25,292 nt of DNA, from positions 1 to 25,292 of the forward strand of contig JAEWMO010000163.1 of assembly GCA_023457135.1 (NCBI GenBank), given 5' to 3'. Positions 15,269 to 23,645 of the stretch are shown in pieces. Source of the stretch: Methanobacteriota archaeon. Lineage in GTDB: Archaea; Halobacteriota; Methanomicrobia; Methanomicrobiales; Methanoculleaceae. The stretch's first letter is position 1; every line of letters begins with the position of its first letter. The notes under the pieces are model-generated. The model was not told the origin of the DNA, made no database searches, and was given only the letters and a program-made list of their open reading frames with translations. The translations under genes were made by a program, and so were the position numbers.

Positions 15269-15302
15269 GGGGGACGGCGGGGCGGGTCCGGGGAGGATGG
15301 GG
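15269..15302 (+). other. G-quadruplex-prone G-run cluster
   Basis: Five runs of three or more G (15269-15273, 15279-15282, 15284-15286, 15290-15293 and 15299-15302) are separated by loops of 5, 1, 3 and 5 bases, which fits the standard four-tract quadruplex pattern. It lies about 65-100 bp upstream of the rubrerythrin-like TATA box, on the strand that serves as template for that gene's direction. Folding is inferred. Confidence 0.45.
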
Positions 15303-15426
15303 CGATGAGGAGGGCCCGGCTAATTTTTGCACCATACGGGGCGACCGATTTGAGAGTCCCGCTTCCGGGAGAGTCGTCGCTCGCGGCTCACACCTGACGG
15401 CGCTCAGGATCGCGACAATGTCGTCA

Positions 15427-15448
15427 CGCCTCAAAGGCGATAAAAAAA
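15427..15448 (-). terminator. T-tract terminator after thrS
   Basis: Five bases past the thrS stop the minus strand has TTTTTTT (15448-15442), followed by a CGCCT/AGGCG hairpin at 15427-15439. The T7 run alone is a sufficient archaeal termination signal. Confidence 0.6.
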
Positions 15449-15453
15449 GATGA

Positions 15454-17292
15454 TTAGATGAACCGGGGTTTCCGGGAGAGTTGCCGGGGGGTGTAGAGCT
15501 GGCGGAAAGGCTTTCCGGCGGTCTCCATCTTCACCGCCTGGATGAGCTCGTCCTCGCTCATCGTCTCCTTGTAGGGCTTCTTCTTCTCCGAGAGTTTCCG
15601 GATGGTGACCGTGAGCCTGCCGGTCTCGGCCTCCTGATCGCCGATGACCGCGACGTAGGGGACCCAGTCCATCCCGGCCTCGCGGACCTTCTTGTTCACG
15701 CTCTCGTCGCGGTCGTCGACGTCCGCCCGGATGCAGGCGGCGTTCAGGCGGGCGCTGATCTCCTCGGCGAAGCAGACGTGCCGCTCCGCGACCGGCACCA
15801 GCCTGACCTGAGTCGGGGCAAGCCAGGTCGGGAACGAGGGGACCTCCTGGGCTGCGGTGCCCTCGAGCATCGCGCAGATCACCCGCTCGATCGAGCCCGT
15901 CGGCGAGCAGTGGAGGATCGGGGGGTGGACTTCCGTCCCTTCGGGGGTGTAATACTTGATGTCGAACCGGTTCGCGCTCTCAACGTCGATCTGGACCGTT
16001 GGGTTCTCGATCGGCCTGCCCTGTGCATCGATCGCCGCGAGGTCGACCTTTGCGATCCAGTAGTGGACGCGGTCAGAGAGGACCTCGATCAGCATCGGGA
16101 CGCCCGACTTCGCGACCATCTCCTTGACCCAGAGTTCGTACTGGTCGTAGAAGTCACGGGTGCACCGGATGACGCCGACAAGCGGGGTCTCGAGATCTTC
16201 GCCGCTCTTCCAGCCCATAACGAGCTGCTCCTCAAAGGCCGCAAGTGCGCCGTCGACGTCGCGGCAGAGGGTGTGCATGTCGGGCATCGTGAAGGCGCGG
16301 AGGCGCTTCAACCCGATAACCTCACCCTTCTGCTCGTGCCGGAACGAGTAGGTCGAGAGCTCGTAGAGCTTCATCGGGAGGGTGTTTGGAGAGATGTGCA
16401 TGTCGTGCATGATGGAGAACATGCCGAAACATGCCGCAAACCGGAGCATCATGTCGCGGTTGCCGCTCTTGAACCGGTACTGCCGCTCCCCGAACTTGGC
16501 GGCGTGCTCCGAGATCGCCCTGTCGGCGAGGTCGTACATCACCGGGGTCTCCACCGGCATGCCGCCGTACTCAAGCACCCGTGCAAGTACATAGTCCGAG
16601 AGAAGGTCGCGGATCAGCTTGCCCCGGGGCATCCAGCGGTGGTTTCCGACATCCGCGCGCGGTTCATAGTCCACGAGCTCCTTCGCACGCATCAGGTCGA
16701 CGTGGACCGGTTCGGATCCGTCGGGGTTCGGGTAGCCGAGTTCCTTCCGGACCAGAGATCCGAACGGCGTCTTCTCCCCGGCGTATTCGGTCGCATCCTT
16801 CCGCTCACCCGCGGGGGTCAGGACGAAGAACTCGTGCTGGATCTCCTTCTTCGGCGCGGCCGCCCCTCCTTCGCCGGGGACGATCGTCCGGGAGAGCTCC
16901 GAGAGGGGGTGACCCTTGCAGGTGAGAGAGAAGGCCTTGTACCAGCCGAACGGCGCACGTTTCACGACGAACTCGCCATTTGCCTTGAGGGCCTCCTCGA
17001 TGCCCTTGAGAGCGCTCACTGCCGCTTCCGGCGATGAGAGGTCGGAGGAGAGGTGGGCGTAGGGGTAGATCATGATATTGGTAGTGCCGAGCTGCCGGGC
17101 GGTGGTGACGATCTCCTCCGCCGCCTGCCGGACGGAGTCCTCGATGTTCTCTTCGTCAACCGACTCTACCGCACAGAAGACGGCGAGCGCCTCGTCGAGG
17201 GCGTCCTTCGGGACGGCATCCTCTTCGGCGACCTTCGTCTTCTTCCGGGTCTCGTATTCGATGTGATCTGAATGGATCAGGAGAAGTCGCAT
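15454..17292 (-). CDS. thrS: Threonyl-tRNA synthetase, archaeal type
   Basis: This 612-residue class II synthetase charges tRNA-Thr. The N-terminus (MRLLLIHSDHIEY, residues ~1-140) is the archaeal editing domain, related to D-Tyr-tRNA deacylases, that removes mis-attached serine. In the catalytic core, motif 2 is YSFRHEQKG near 315-323 and motif 3 is SPTGSIERV at about 463-471. The zinc ligands that select threonine are visible as Cys288, His340 and His461. The anticodon-binding domain fills roughly residues 510-612. The start ATG has GGAG 7 nt upstream and a clear TATA box about 40 bp away. It is transcribed separately from the dcd operon upstream and ends at a T7 tract. Confidence 0.96.
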   Translation of the reverse strand: MRLLLIHSDHIEYETRKKTKVAEEDAVPKDALDEALAVFCAVESVDEENIEDSVRQAAEEIVTTARQLGTTNIMIYPYAHLSSDLSSPEAAVSALKGIEEALKANGEFVVKRAPFGWYKAFSLTCKGHPLSELSRTIVPGEGGAAAPKKEIQHEFFVLTPAGERKDATEYAGEKTPFGSLVRKELGYPNPDGSEPVHVDLMRAKELVDYEPRADVGNHRWMPRGKLIRDLLSDYVLARVLEYGGMPVETPVMYDLADRAISEHAAKFGERQYRFKSGNRDMMLRFAACFGMFSIMHDMHISPNTLPMKLYELSTYSFRHEQKGEVIGLKRLRAFTMPDMHTLCRDVDGALAAFEEQLVMGWKSGEDLETPLVGVIRCTRDFYDQYELWVKEMVAKSGVPMLIEVLSDRVHYWIAKVDLAAIDAQGRPIENPTVQIDVESANRFDIKYYTPEGTEVHPPILHCSPTGSIERVICAMLEGTAAQEVPSFPTWLAPTQVRLVPVAERHVCFAEEISARLNAACIRADVDDRDESVNKKVREAGMDWVPYVAVIGDQEAETGRLTVTIRKLSEKKKPYKETMSEDELIQAVKMETAGKPFRQLYTPRQLSRKPRFI

Positions 17293-17330
17293 GGTTTATC
17301 TCCAGTTGAATCGTTCAATATCTGTTTTCC

Positions 17331-17342
17331 TGCTATATAGTG
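17331..17342 (-). promoter_or_regulatory. TATA box of thrS
   Basis: The minus strand reads CACTATATAGCA. The predicted start near 17312 leaves a ~20-nt leader containing GGAG (17300-17303), correctly spaced before the ATG at 17292. Confidence 0.65.
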
Positions 17343-17435
17343 CATGACATTCCCGGGACAGGAGTGTTGCCGCGTTCCCCCGGTTCTCTCGCCGCGGGGC
17401 GACGGGAGGCGCGGAAAATCCCCGTGCTCCCGGCG

Positions 17436-17999
17436 TTACTCCTGCGCGCTCCGCGCATTCTCGTGGTAGCGGGAGAGGGTCGCCTGCCGCTGGTCCATGT
17501 ACTTCGCGTCCTGCTTCATGTTGTATGGGCGCGCGGCACGGTCCGTGCGGTAGAAGACCAGCTGCCCGATCGGCATCCCGGCGTAGACCTTGACCGGCCG
17601 GGAGTTCACGTTGCACATCTCGAGCGTGATGGTTCCGCGGAACCCGGCGTCGATCCAGCCTCCCGTCTGGTGGAGTTCGACCCCCAGGCGTGCGATGCTG
17701 CTCTTCCCCTCGATGCTCGCCACGATGTCGTCGGGGAGCTCGATCGCCTCCAGGGTCTCGGCGAGGAGGAACTGGCCGGGTGCGAGGACGATCGAGTCGG
17801 CCGTCGTCTCTTCGGTCTTTGCGCAGACGCTCTCCCTCTCGTAGGGGTCGATCACGGTCTCTCCGGGGATGTACCAGACAAAATGGGAACCGAGCCTGAT
17901 ATCCAGGGAGTTCGGCTGGATCAGGTCGGGTTCGAAGGGGTCTACCTTGATATGCCCCCGCCTGATGCGGTCTTCTATCTGCCAGTCGACAAGAATCAT
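17436..17999 (-). CDS. dcd: dCTP deaminase (possibly bifunctional with dUTPase)
   Basis: This 187-residue trimeric dUTPase-fold enzyme supplies dUMP/dUTP for thymidylate synthesis. The conserved block EGKSSIARLGVEL (residues 97-109) provides the Ser and Arg that bind the triphosphate. HQTGGWIDAGFRGTITLE (110-127) contains the catalytic Glu127. The HQT-GWIDAGF-G-ITLE wording resembles the Methanocaldococcus bifunctional dCTP deaminase/dUTPase more than the E. coli enzyme, so a single-step dCTP to dUMP reaction is plausible but unproven. AAGGAGAG lies about 10 nt before the ATG. The gene follows trmJ by 24 nt and is probably the last gene of the gatC-to-dcd operon. Confidence 0.94.
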   Translation of the reverse strand: MILVDWQIEDRIRRGHIKVDPFEPDLIQPNSLDIRLGSHFVWYIPGETVIDPYERESVCAKTEETTADSIVLAPGQFLLAETLEAIELPDDIVASIEGKSSIARLGVELHQTGGWIDAGFRGTITLEMCNVNSRPVKVYAGMPIGQLVFYRTDRAARPYNMKQDAKYMDQRQATLSRYHENARSAQE

Positions 18000-18023
18000 T
18001 CTTAGATCTCTCCTTATGGCCGG

Positions 18024-18731
18024 TTAGTCTTTGCAGTCTTTGTTATCCATCTGCCACTCCGCCCGGCGCATCAGCCCGTGCAGAGTGCTCGCCTCGCGGA
18101 TGGTCAGTTTCGTCCTGCCGATCAGCCGGCGGATCAGGATCATCGTGTTCTCCCGCTTGAAGTCGGGGTGGTCGATCCGGTCAAGGAACGCGTCGATGTG
18201 CTCGTAGAGTGCGTCCATCTGGGCGGGTCCCGCGATCGGATACTCCCCGCGGGGAAGGTTTGCCAGTTCGTAGCAGAGGATGCCCACCGCGTGGGAGAGG
18301 TTCAGGATGGGGTAGACATCCGAGGTCGGAATGGTGCAGATGAGGTTTGCCCGTTTCAGTTCCTCGTTTGCAAGTCCCCAGTTCTCCCGGCCGAAGAGGA
18401 TCGCGACGGTCCCGTCGATATCGGCGACGATCTCCCGGACCTCCGCCGGCGAGTAGTAGGGCATCCGCATCGGGGTGCAGACCGATTTGCTCACCTCGCC
18501 GGTCGTCGCGATGACAAAGTCGAACTCACGGTAGACCTCGGCGACCGTCATCCGGCGGGCACCATCGAGGACGTCGCGGGCATGGGAGGCGCGCATGATG
18601 GCGTCGTCGCCGAGCTCGCAGGGGTTGACCAGCACCAGGCGGGTGAACCCGAAGTTCTTCATCACCCGGGCGGCAAACCCGACGTTTCCCTCATAGAGGG
18701 GTTCGACCAGGACGATTGAGACCTCGGGCAT
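18024..18731 (-). CDS. trmJ: tRNA 2'-O-methyltransferase TrmJ (SPOUT family)
   Basis: This protein of about 235 residues carries the three SPOUT knot motifs: EPLYEGNVGFAARVMKNFGF (near 11-30), ILFGRENWGLANEEL (about 112-126) and YPILNLSHAVGILCYEL (about 141-157). These bind S-adenosylmethionine in a trefoil knot. Archaeal TrmJ methylates the 2'-OH of nucleotide 32 in tRNAs; the C-terminal ~70 residues form the helical extension typical of TrmJ. The ATG at 18731 shares one base with the stop of the GGGP synthase gene. A GTG immediately before it (18734) is an equally possible start and adds one residue. The gene is part of the compact minus-strand operon. Confidence 0.92.
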   Translation of the reverse strand: MPEVSIVLVEPLYEGNVGFAARVMKNFGFTRLVLVNPCELGDDAIMRASHARDVLDGARRMTVAEVYREFDFVIATTGEVSKSVCTPMRMPYYSPAEVREIVADIDGTVAILFGRENWGLANEELKRANLICTIPTSDVYPILNLSHAVGILCYELANLPRGEYPIAGPAQMDALYEHIDAFLDRIDHPDFKRENTMILIRRLIGRTKLTIREASTLHGLMRRAEWQMDNKDCKD

Positions 18732-19423
18732 CACTGTACCGCCCGGACCGTCGCCCGGAGCACATCGATCCCTTCGTCGTAGACGGCGTTGCCCACGACG
18801 ATCGTATCTGCGATGCGGCCCATCTCCGCCGCCTGCTCGGCCGAGCGGATCCCGCCGCCGTAGTAGAGGGTGGCGTGCTCGACTGCATCTGCCGCCGCCT
18901 GCACGATTACGGGGTCCCCGTAGGTCCCGCTGTACTCGATATAGACGATCGGGAACCGGAAGTAGCGATCCGCGACCTCCACGAATGCGGCCACATCCTC
19001 TGCCGAGAGGTTGCAGTCCGCCCCCGTCACCCGGCCGACGGCTGAGTTCGGGTTGAGGACGATGTAGGCCTCGGGCACCACCATCTCCCAGTCGACGCTC
19101 TCTGTGTTGCGCAGCCAGGCGTAGTGCTTCCCGACGATCCAGCGGACATCGTTTGTGTTCATCACGCTCGGCACGAAGAGGTGGTCGACCGCCCCGTCGA
19201 AGATGGCGCAGTCGGGGCTTGCCGGTTCGATCACCAGCGGCAGCCCGTAGGAGGAGACCAGATCCAGGAGTTCGCGGAGGTTCTCCTGCGTCACGTTCAG
19301 GGTCCCCGAGAGCATCAGGGCGTCCGTCCCGCTCGTCACGATCTCTTCAATGGCGCCTGGCGGGAGGTGTTTGTCGGGGTCGAGTTTCGTCACGTGTGCC
19401 CAGGTCTTCCAGTTCGCGTGCAT
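18731..19423 (-). CDS. Geranylgeranylglyceryl phosphate synthase
   Basis: This 230-residue TIM-barrel prenyltransferase of the PcrB/GGGPS family joins geranylgeranyl diphosphate to sn-glycerol-1-phosphate. That is the first committed step of archaeal membrane ether lipids. The N-terminus WKTWAHVTKLDPDK binds the glycerol phosphate and metal. YIEYSGTYGDP (161-171) and YYGGGIRS (187-194) form the standard phosphate-binding elements. The ATG lies 4 nt after the topA stop, and the end overlaps trmJ, so it is firmly inside the operon. It is one of the clearest archaeal markers in the window. Confidence 0.95.
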   Translation of the reverse strand: MHANWKTWAHVTKLDPDKHLPPGAIEEIVTSGTDALMLSGTLNVTQENLRELLDLVSSYGLPLVIEPASPDCAIFDGAVDHLFVPSVMNTNDVRWIVGKHYAWLRNTESVDWEMVVPEAYIVLNPNSAVGRVTGADCNLSAEDVAAFVEVADRYFRFPIVYIEYSGTYGDPVIVQAAADAVEHATLYYGGGIRSAEQAAEMGRIADTIVVGNAVYDEGIDVLRATVRAVQ

Positions 19424-19427
19424 GGTG

Positions 19428-22223
19428 TCACTTCAGGTGGCTGATGTAGTCGTGGAGTCTGGCCTTTGCAATGCCAGTGATCGAGGCGACCTTCTCCGGG
19501 TCGGCCGAACGGAGCGTCGCAGCGTCATAGATGCCTGCAAGGTAGAGCCGATCGACGGTTGCTTCCCCGAGACCGGGGATCTCCAGGAGTTCTTTCCTGC
19601 CGCGTTCGAGAGCGGCTCTGGTCACTTTCGCCGGGACAGGGCGGCCGAGGTGCCTGCAGACCGTATCCACATGTTTATGTACGGTCTCGGGATTAATGCC
19701 GGTTTTGCTTGCAAGGTAGGGTATGGGGAGGTAGCAGAAGTCGTCAGGACTCGTGATGCCCCCTGCCTGGTACTTCTTCAGGCTGACCGCAGGGACACCG
19801 GCTTCCCGGAGGACGCGCTCGTTGCAGAGCCCGCGGGCCGCCGTGAGGAGCTCCGTCGCCCCGGCATCGCCGATGCCTGCCTTCTTCAGTGCCGCAGGCT
19901 CCGCCCGGGCGAGCGCGCGGATATCCCCTATCCCCTGCTCGAGGAGACTCCTGATGATCTTTGCGTGGCTGCGGCCCTTCCTCGGCGGGACAACCTTTCT
20001 GACGAACTTCCGGAGTTCTGAGCGGCGCCGGAGGATCTCGAGGGCATCCTCTGCCTCGCTGATGAGCCGCCCGGCCTCGCCAGCATCGACGCCGGCGGCG
20101 TTTGCCAGGTCGCGGGGCTGCATGCCCGCGATCTCGGAGACCGTGTAGATGTGGTGCGCGTGCAGGCGATGCAGAAGGTCGTCGGTCATCGAAGGCATCA
20201 TCCTGAGCGCTTCGGTGTTCGAGGCGATATGGCTGCAGAGCGGGCAGCCTATCGTCCACGGCGGCGAGCCTTTCCGGATCAGGCGGACGTGGGCGAGCCC
20301 GTGCGTCTCGCAGACCTCTTCGGTCCGGATCGCCTTGCCCCAGGTGCTGCCGGGCAGGCTGATGTTGAACCGGCACTCCGGGTAGCCGGTGCACCCGATG
20401 AACTGGGAGACGCCAAGGTGCCGGATCCGGAGATCGTGGGCGCAGACGGGGCAGGGACCGACGGTATGCTCCTCAGCGGTCTGCTCCATGATCTCCTCGC
20501 CGATCTCCTTCTCGTGGGCTTCGAGTCCGTCAAAGACCCGGTGAAGCATCTCCCGGGATTCGGCGATGACGTCGTCGCGGGACCGCTGGCTCTGCTTGAT
20601 GAGCTGCATATGCTCCTCAAGCGTCCGGGTCATCTCGGGCTCGGTGATCGTCTCCGCGTGGTTGTCGAGCGCGTCTATGACGGCCCGGCCGACGAGCGTT
20701 GGGCGGAGCGGGTTTCCTTCCACGTAACGGCGGGATACGAGTTTGCCGATCACCTCGTGCCGGGTGCTCTTCGTGCCGAGGCCGAGTTCCTCCATCACCT
20801 GGATGAGCCGGCTCTGGGAGAACCGGGCGGGCGGTTGTGTCTGCTTCTCTTCGAGGTTCACTTTTTTGATCGGCAGCTTCTCGCCCGGCACGAAGACCGG
20901 GAGGATGTTCTCCTTTGCCTCGGAGTATGGGTAGATCCGGCGCCATCCCGGCGAGAGGAGCCTGCCGCCCGTCGCGGTGTATGGCTCGCCCGATGCGTCG
21001 AAGAGGCACTTCGTCGTCGTCCAGGTCGCGTCGGGGGAGAGGGTCGCAAGGAACCGCCTGACGACGAGCTCGTAGACCTTCCACCGGTCCTGGCCGAGGG
21101 CCTCGCGGGTCGCGGCGCCGGTCGGGTGGATCGGCGGGTGGTCGGTGCTCTCCTTCTTGCCCCGGGTCGGGACCGGGCGCCGGTTCTTCTGGACCCAGGC
21201 GACGTCCGCGTCGAATACGCCGCCCTTGAGCGTCTCGAGAATCCCGTTCAGGTTCAGGGACTTCGGGTAGACCGTGTTGTCGGTCCTCGGGTAGGAGATG
21301 TACCCGTTCATGTAGAGATCTTCGGCGATCCGCATCGCGTTCGCCGCCGAGAGGCCCAGGCGGCTCGCCGCGACGATGAAGGTCGTGGTGTCGAACGGCG
21401 TCGGCGCCCGGTCGGTCTTCTGCCCCTCTTTGACGTCCGTGACGACGAGCGGTTCTTTTGTCCCTGCCTCTGCGGCGAGGGCCGCATCGTGGTCGGTGAA
21501 CCGCCCGGCGGTGTGCCGCGCCTCCACCGGCATACTGTCCTTCTCCGTCGTAAGCGAGAGCATCCAGTAGGTCTGGGGGACGAAGTTCTCGATCTCGCGC
21601 TCACGCTCGACGATCATGGCGAGCGTCGGGCTCTGGACCCGGCCGACGGAGAGGATGTTCTTCCCTCCCCGGCGTGCCGCGAGGCTGATGAACCGGGTCA
21701 GCGACGCACCCCACATCAGGTCGACTGACTGCCGGGCCTCGCCGGCAGCCGCAAGGGCGAAGTCGAGATCGGCCAGGTTCTCGAAGGCCGAGCGGATCTC
21801 AGCGGGGGTGATCGCCGAGAACCGGGCCCGGTTGATCCTGACCGTGGGGTTCACGGCACGGACGAGTTCGTAGGCTTCCTTGCCGATCAGTTCCCCTTCG
21901 GTATCAAAATCAGTGGCGATCGTGACGAGGTCAGCCTTCTTTGAGAGTTTCTGGATGAGGCTGACGATCTTCTTCTCGGTCGGCTTCTTGATGGTGCCCG
22001 CGTCGATGAGGCTCCGCGGGGTGTGGACTTCGCTCCTCCAGTTCGTGTAGCCTGGCTCGAAGTCCACCTCCACCACATGCCCCTTGAGGCCCACCACGGT
22101 CTTTGTGTCAAAGGAGTAGGTGGATACACTCCCTTCCTTGACCGCCCTCACCTTCTCATTGCCGGCGAGGATCTGTGCGATCCGGTTTGCTGAGATGTTC
22201 TTCTCCGCGATGATCAGGTGCAC
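19428..22223 (-). CDS. topA: DNA topoisomerase I (type IA)
   Basis: This 931-residue protein relaxes negative supercoils. The N-terminal Toprim domain starts MHLIIAEKNISANRIA and has the metal-binding acidic loop TDFDTEGE with Asp105 and Asp107. The catalytic tyrosine is Tyr311 in GYISYPRTDN. A zinc finger uses Cys591, 594, 611 and 617 (CPVC...CTGYPEC). A second set, Cys638, His641, Cys660 and Cys663, may form another. The final ~250 residues contain helix-hairpin-helix units such as LLEIPGLGEATVDRLYLAGI and ASITGIAKARL, likely DNA-binding. It follows gatB by 6 nt. It is longer than many archaeal TopA proteins because of this tail. Confidence 0.95.
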   Translation of the reverse strand: MHLIIAEKNISANRIAQILAGNEKVRAVKEGSVSTYSFDTKTVVGLKGHVVEVDFEPGYTNWRSEVHTPRSLIDAGTIKKPTEKKIVSLIQKLSKKADLVTIATDFDTEGELIGKEAYELVRAVNPTVRINRARFSAITPAEIRSAFENLADLDFALAAAGEARQSVDLMWGASLTRFISLAARRGGKNILSVGRVQSPTLAMIVEREREIENFVPQTYWMLSLTTEKDSMPVEARHTAGRFTDHDAALAAEAGTKEPLVVTDVKEGQKTDRAPTPFDTTTFIVAASRLGLSAANAMRIAEDLYMNGYISYPRTDNTVYPKSLNLNGILETLKGGVFDADVAWVQKNRRPVPTRGKKESTDHPPIHPTGAATREALGQDRWKVYELVVRRFLATLSPDATWTTTKCLFDASGEPYTATGGRLLSPGWRRIYPYSEAKENILPVFVPGEKLPIKKVNLEEKQTQPPARFSQSRLIQVMEELGLGTKSTRHEVIGKLVSRRYVEGNPLRPTLVGRAVIDALDNHAETITEPEMTRTLEEHMQLIKQSQRSRDDVIAESREMLHRVFDGLEAHEKEIGEEIMEQTAEEHTVGPCPVCAHDLRIRHLGVSQFIGCTGYPECRFNISLPGSTWGKAIRTEEVCETHGLAHVRLIRKGSPPWTIGCPLCSHIASNTEALRMMPSMTDDLLHRLHAHHIYTVSEIAGMQPRDLANAAGVDAGEAGRLISEAEDALEILRRRSELRKFVRKVVPPRKGRSHAKIIRSLLEQGIGDIRALARAEPAALKKAGIGDAGATELLTAARGLCNERVLREAGVPAVSLKKYQAGGITSPDDFCYLPIPYLASKTGINPETVHKHVDTVCRHLGRPVPAKVTRAALERGRKELLEIPGLGEATVDRLYLAGIYDAATLRSADPEKVASITGIAKARLHDYISHLK

Positions 22224-22229
22224 TGTAGA

Positions 22230-23645
22230 TTACACCCCGGGTGTATCGATACATTCGGCTACTATTCGTCCGAGTTCTCGCGGGTCCGCCCTGCCGCGGG
22301 TCTCTTTCATCACCTGCCCCACGATGAAGTTTAAGGCTCCCTTCTTGCCGGCCCGGTAATCCTCGACTGCCTGCGGGTTCGCGGCGACGACCTTCTCGAC
22401 GATCGCGGTGAACTCGTTCCCCGTCGCCTTAGCGAGGTTCTCGCGCTTGACGATCGCGGCAGGCCGCTCGCAGGGGCTGCCGGCCGTGCAGGCATCGAGC
22501 ATCTCTCGCAGCACCTGGACGCCGGCCTTGTCGGTGATGGTCTCCGACTTGAGAAGGGCAAGCAGCTCCGAGAGGTGCCCGGCAGGGACGGCGGCGATGC
22601 TCATGTCGCGGTAGTTGAGTTCCCCAAGGAGGGTGTCGGCCACCCAGGTCGCGGCGAGGACCGGGTCGATGTGAGCGACCTCTTCATAGAAGTCGGCAAG
22701 TTTCGGGTCGCCGGTCAGGGTCCGGGCGTGGTTGAGCGATATGCCGTACTGCGTCATAAACCGGTTCTTCCGGGCGACGGGCAGCTCGGGGAGGTCGATC
22801 TCCGCGACCCAGTCCGCGACCCGGAGCGGCCGGAGATCGGGCTCCGGGAAGTAGCGGTAGTCGTGCTCCTCCTCCTTGCTGCGGGCGGAGGTGGTGATCC
22901 CGCGCCCTTCCATGAAGTGGCGGGTCTCTCTCGTCACCCTCTGTCCGCGCCGGAGCAGGTTCTTCTGCCGGGTCACCTCGAAGGTGAGGGCCTTCTCGAC
23001 GCCCTTGTAGGAGGAGATGTTCTTGACCTCGACCCGCTGTGAACCCTCGAGCGATATGTTCGCGTCCACACGGAGGGACCCCTCCCGGTCGCCGTCAAAG
23101 ACCCCCAGGTACTCGAGGATCGTCCTGAGTTTGTTCAGGAACCGGCGGGCCTCCTGTGGGGACCGCATATCCGGTTCGGTGACGATCTCGAGGAGCGGGA
23201 TCCCGGATCGGTTATAGTCGACGAGCGAGTACTTCGAGCCCCCGGCGACGTGGACGAGCCTTCCGGGGTCCTCCTCAAGGTGCACCCGGGTGATCCGGAC
23301 AAGTTTCTCGTGCCCCTCGTCGTCCTCGATCTCGACAGTCCCCTCGACCGCGAGCGGTTTGTCATACTGGGTGATCTGGTAGGCCTTCGGGAGGTCGGGG
23401 TAGAAGTAGTTCTTCCGGGCGAACTCCGACTCATCAGGCACCTTCATATCAAGGGCTTTTGCGACGCGAAGTCCGTACTCGACCGCCTTTCGGTTCAGGC
23501 GCGGGAGCGCTCCGGGCAGGCCGAGACAGACCGGGCAGCAGTGAGTGTTGGGCTCGTCGTCGCGATAGTCCGTCGAGCACCCGCAGAAGAGCTTCGTCGC
23601 CGTCGCGAGCTGGACGTGGATCTCAAGCCCGACGATCGTCTTCAT
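22230..23645 (-). CDS. gatB: Asp-tRNA(Asn)/Glu-tRNA(Gln) amidotransferase subunit B
   Basis: This 471-residue tRNA-binding and kinase subunit of GatCAB activates the misacylated residue by phosphorylation before amidation. It begins with the canonical GLEIHVQLATATKLFCGCSTDY. Zinc-type cysteines CGC and CCPVC lie in the cradle domain. DYNRSGIPLLEIVTEPD is the GatB/PET112 signature, and the C-terminal ~150 residues match the YqeY-like tRNA-binding tail. The start ATG overlaps the gatA stop by 4 bp. In archaea GatDE handles tRNA-Gln, so GatCAB here most likely makes Asn-tRNA(Asn). Confidence 0.96.
   Translation of the reverse strand: MKTIVGLEIHVQLATATKLFCGCSTDYRDDEPNTHCCPVCLGLPGALPRLNRKAVEYGLRVAKALDMKVPDESEFARKNYFYPDLPKAYQITQYDKPLAVEGTVEIEDDEGHEKLVRITRVHLEEDPGRLVHVAGGSKYSLVDYNRSGIPLLEIVTEPDMRSPQEARRFLNKLRTILEYLGVFDGDREGSLRVDANISLEGSQRVEVKNISSYKGVEKALTFEVTRQKNLLRRGQRVTRETRHFMEGRGITTSARSKEEEHDYRYFPEPDLRPLRVADWVAEIDLPELPVARKNRFMTQYGISLNHARTLTGDPKLADFYEEVAHIDPVLAATWVADTLLGELNYRDMSIAAVPAGHLSELLALLKSETITDKAGVQVLREMLDACTAGSPCERPAAIVKRENLAKATGNEFTAIVEKVVAANPQAVEDYRAGKKGALNFIVGQVMKETRGRADPRELGRIVAECIDTPGV

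Noticed and set aside
15481..17037. 518-residue open frame opposite thrS
   Set aside because: thrS is unmistakable on the minus strand; this frame is its antisense shadow.
20151..21728. 525-residue open frame opposite topA
   Set aside because: topA carries all catalytic motifs; the plus-strand frame has antisense composition only.
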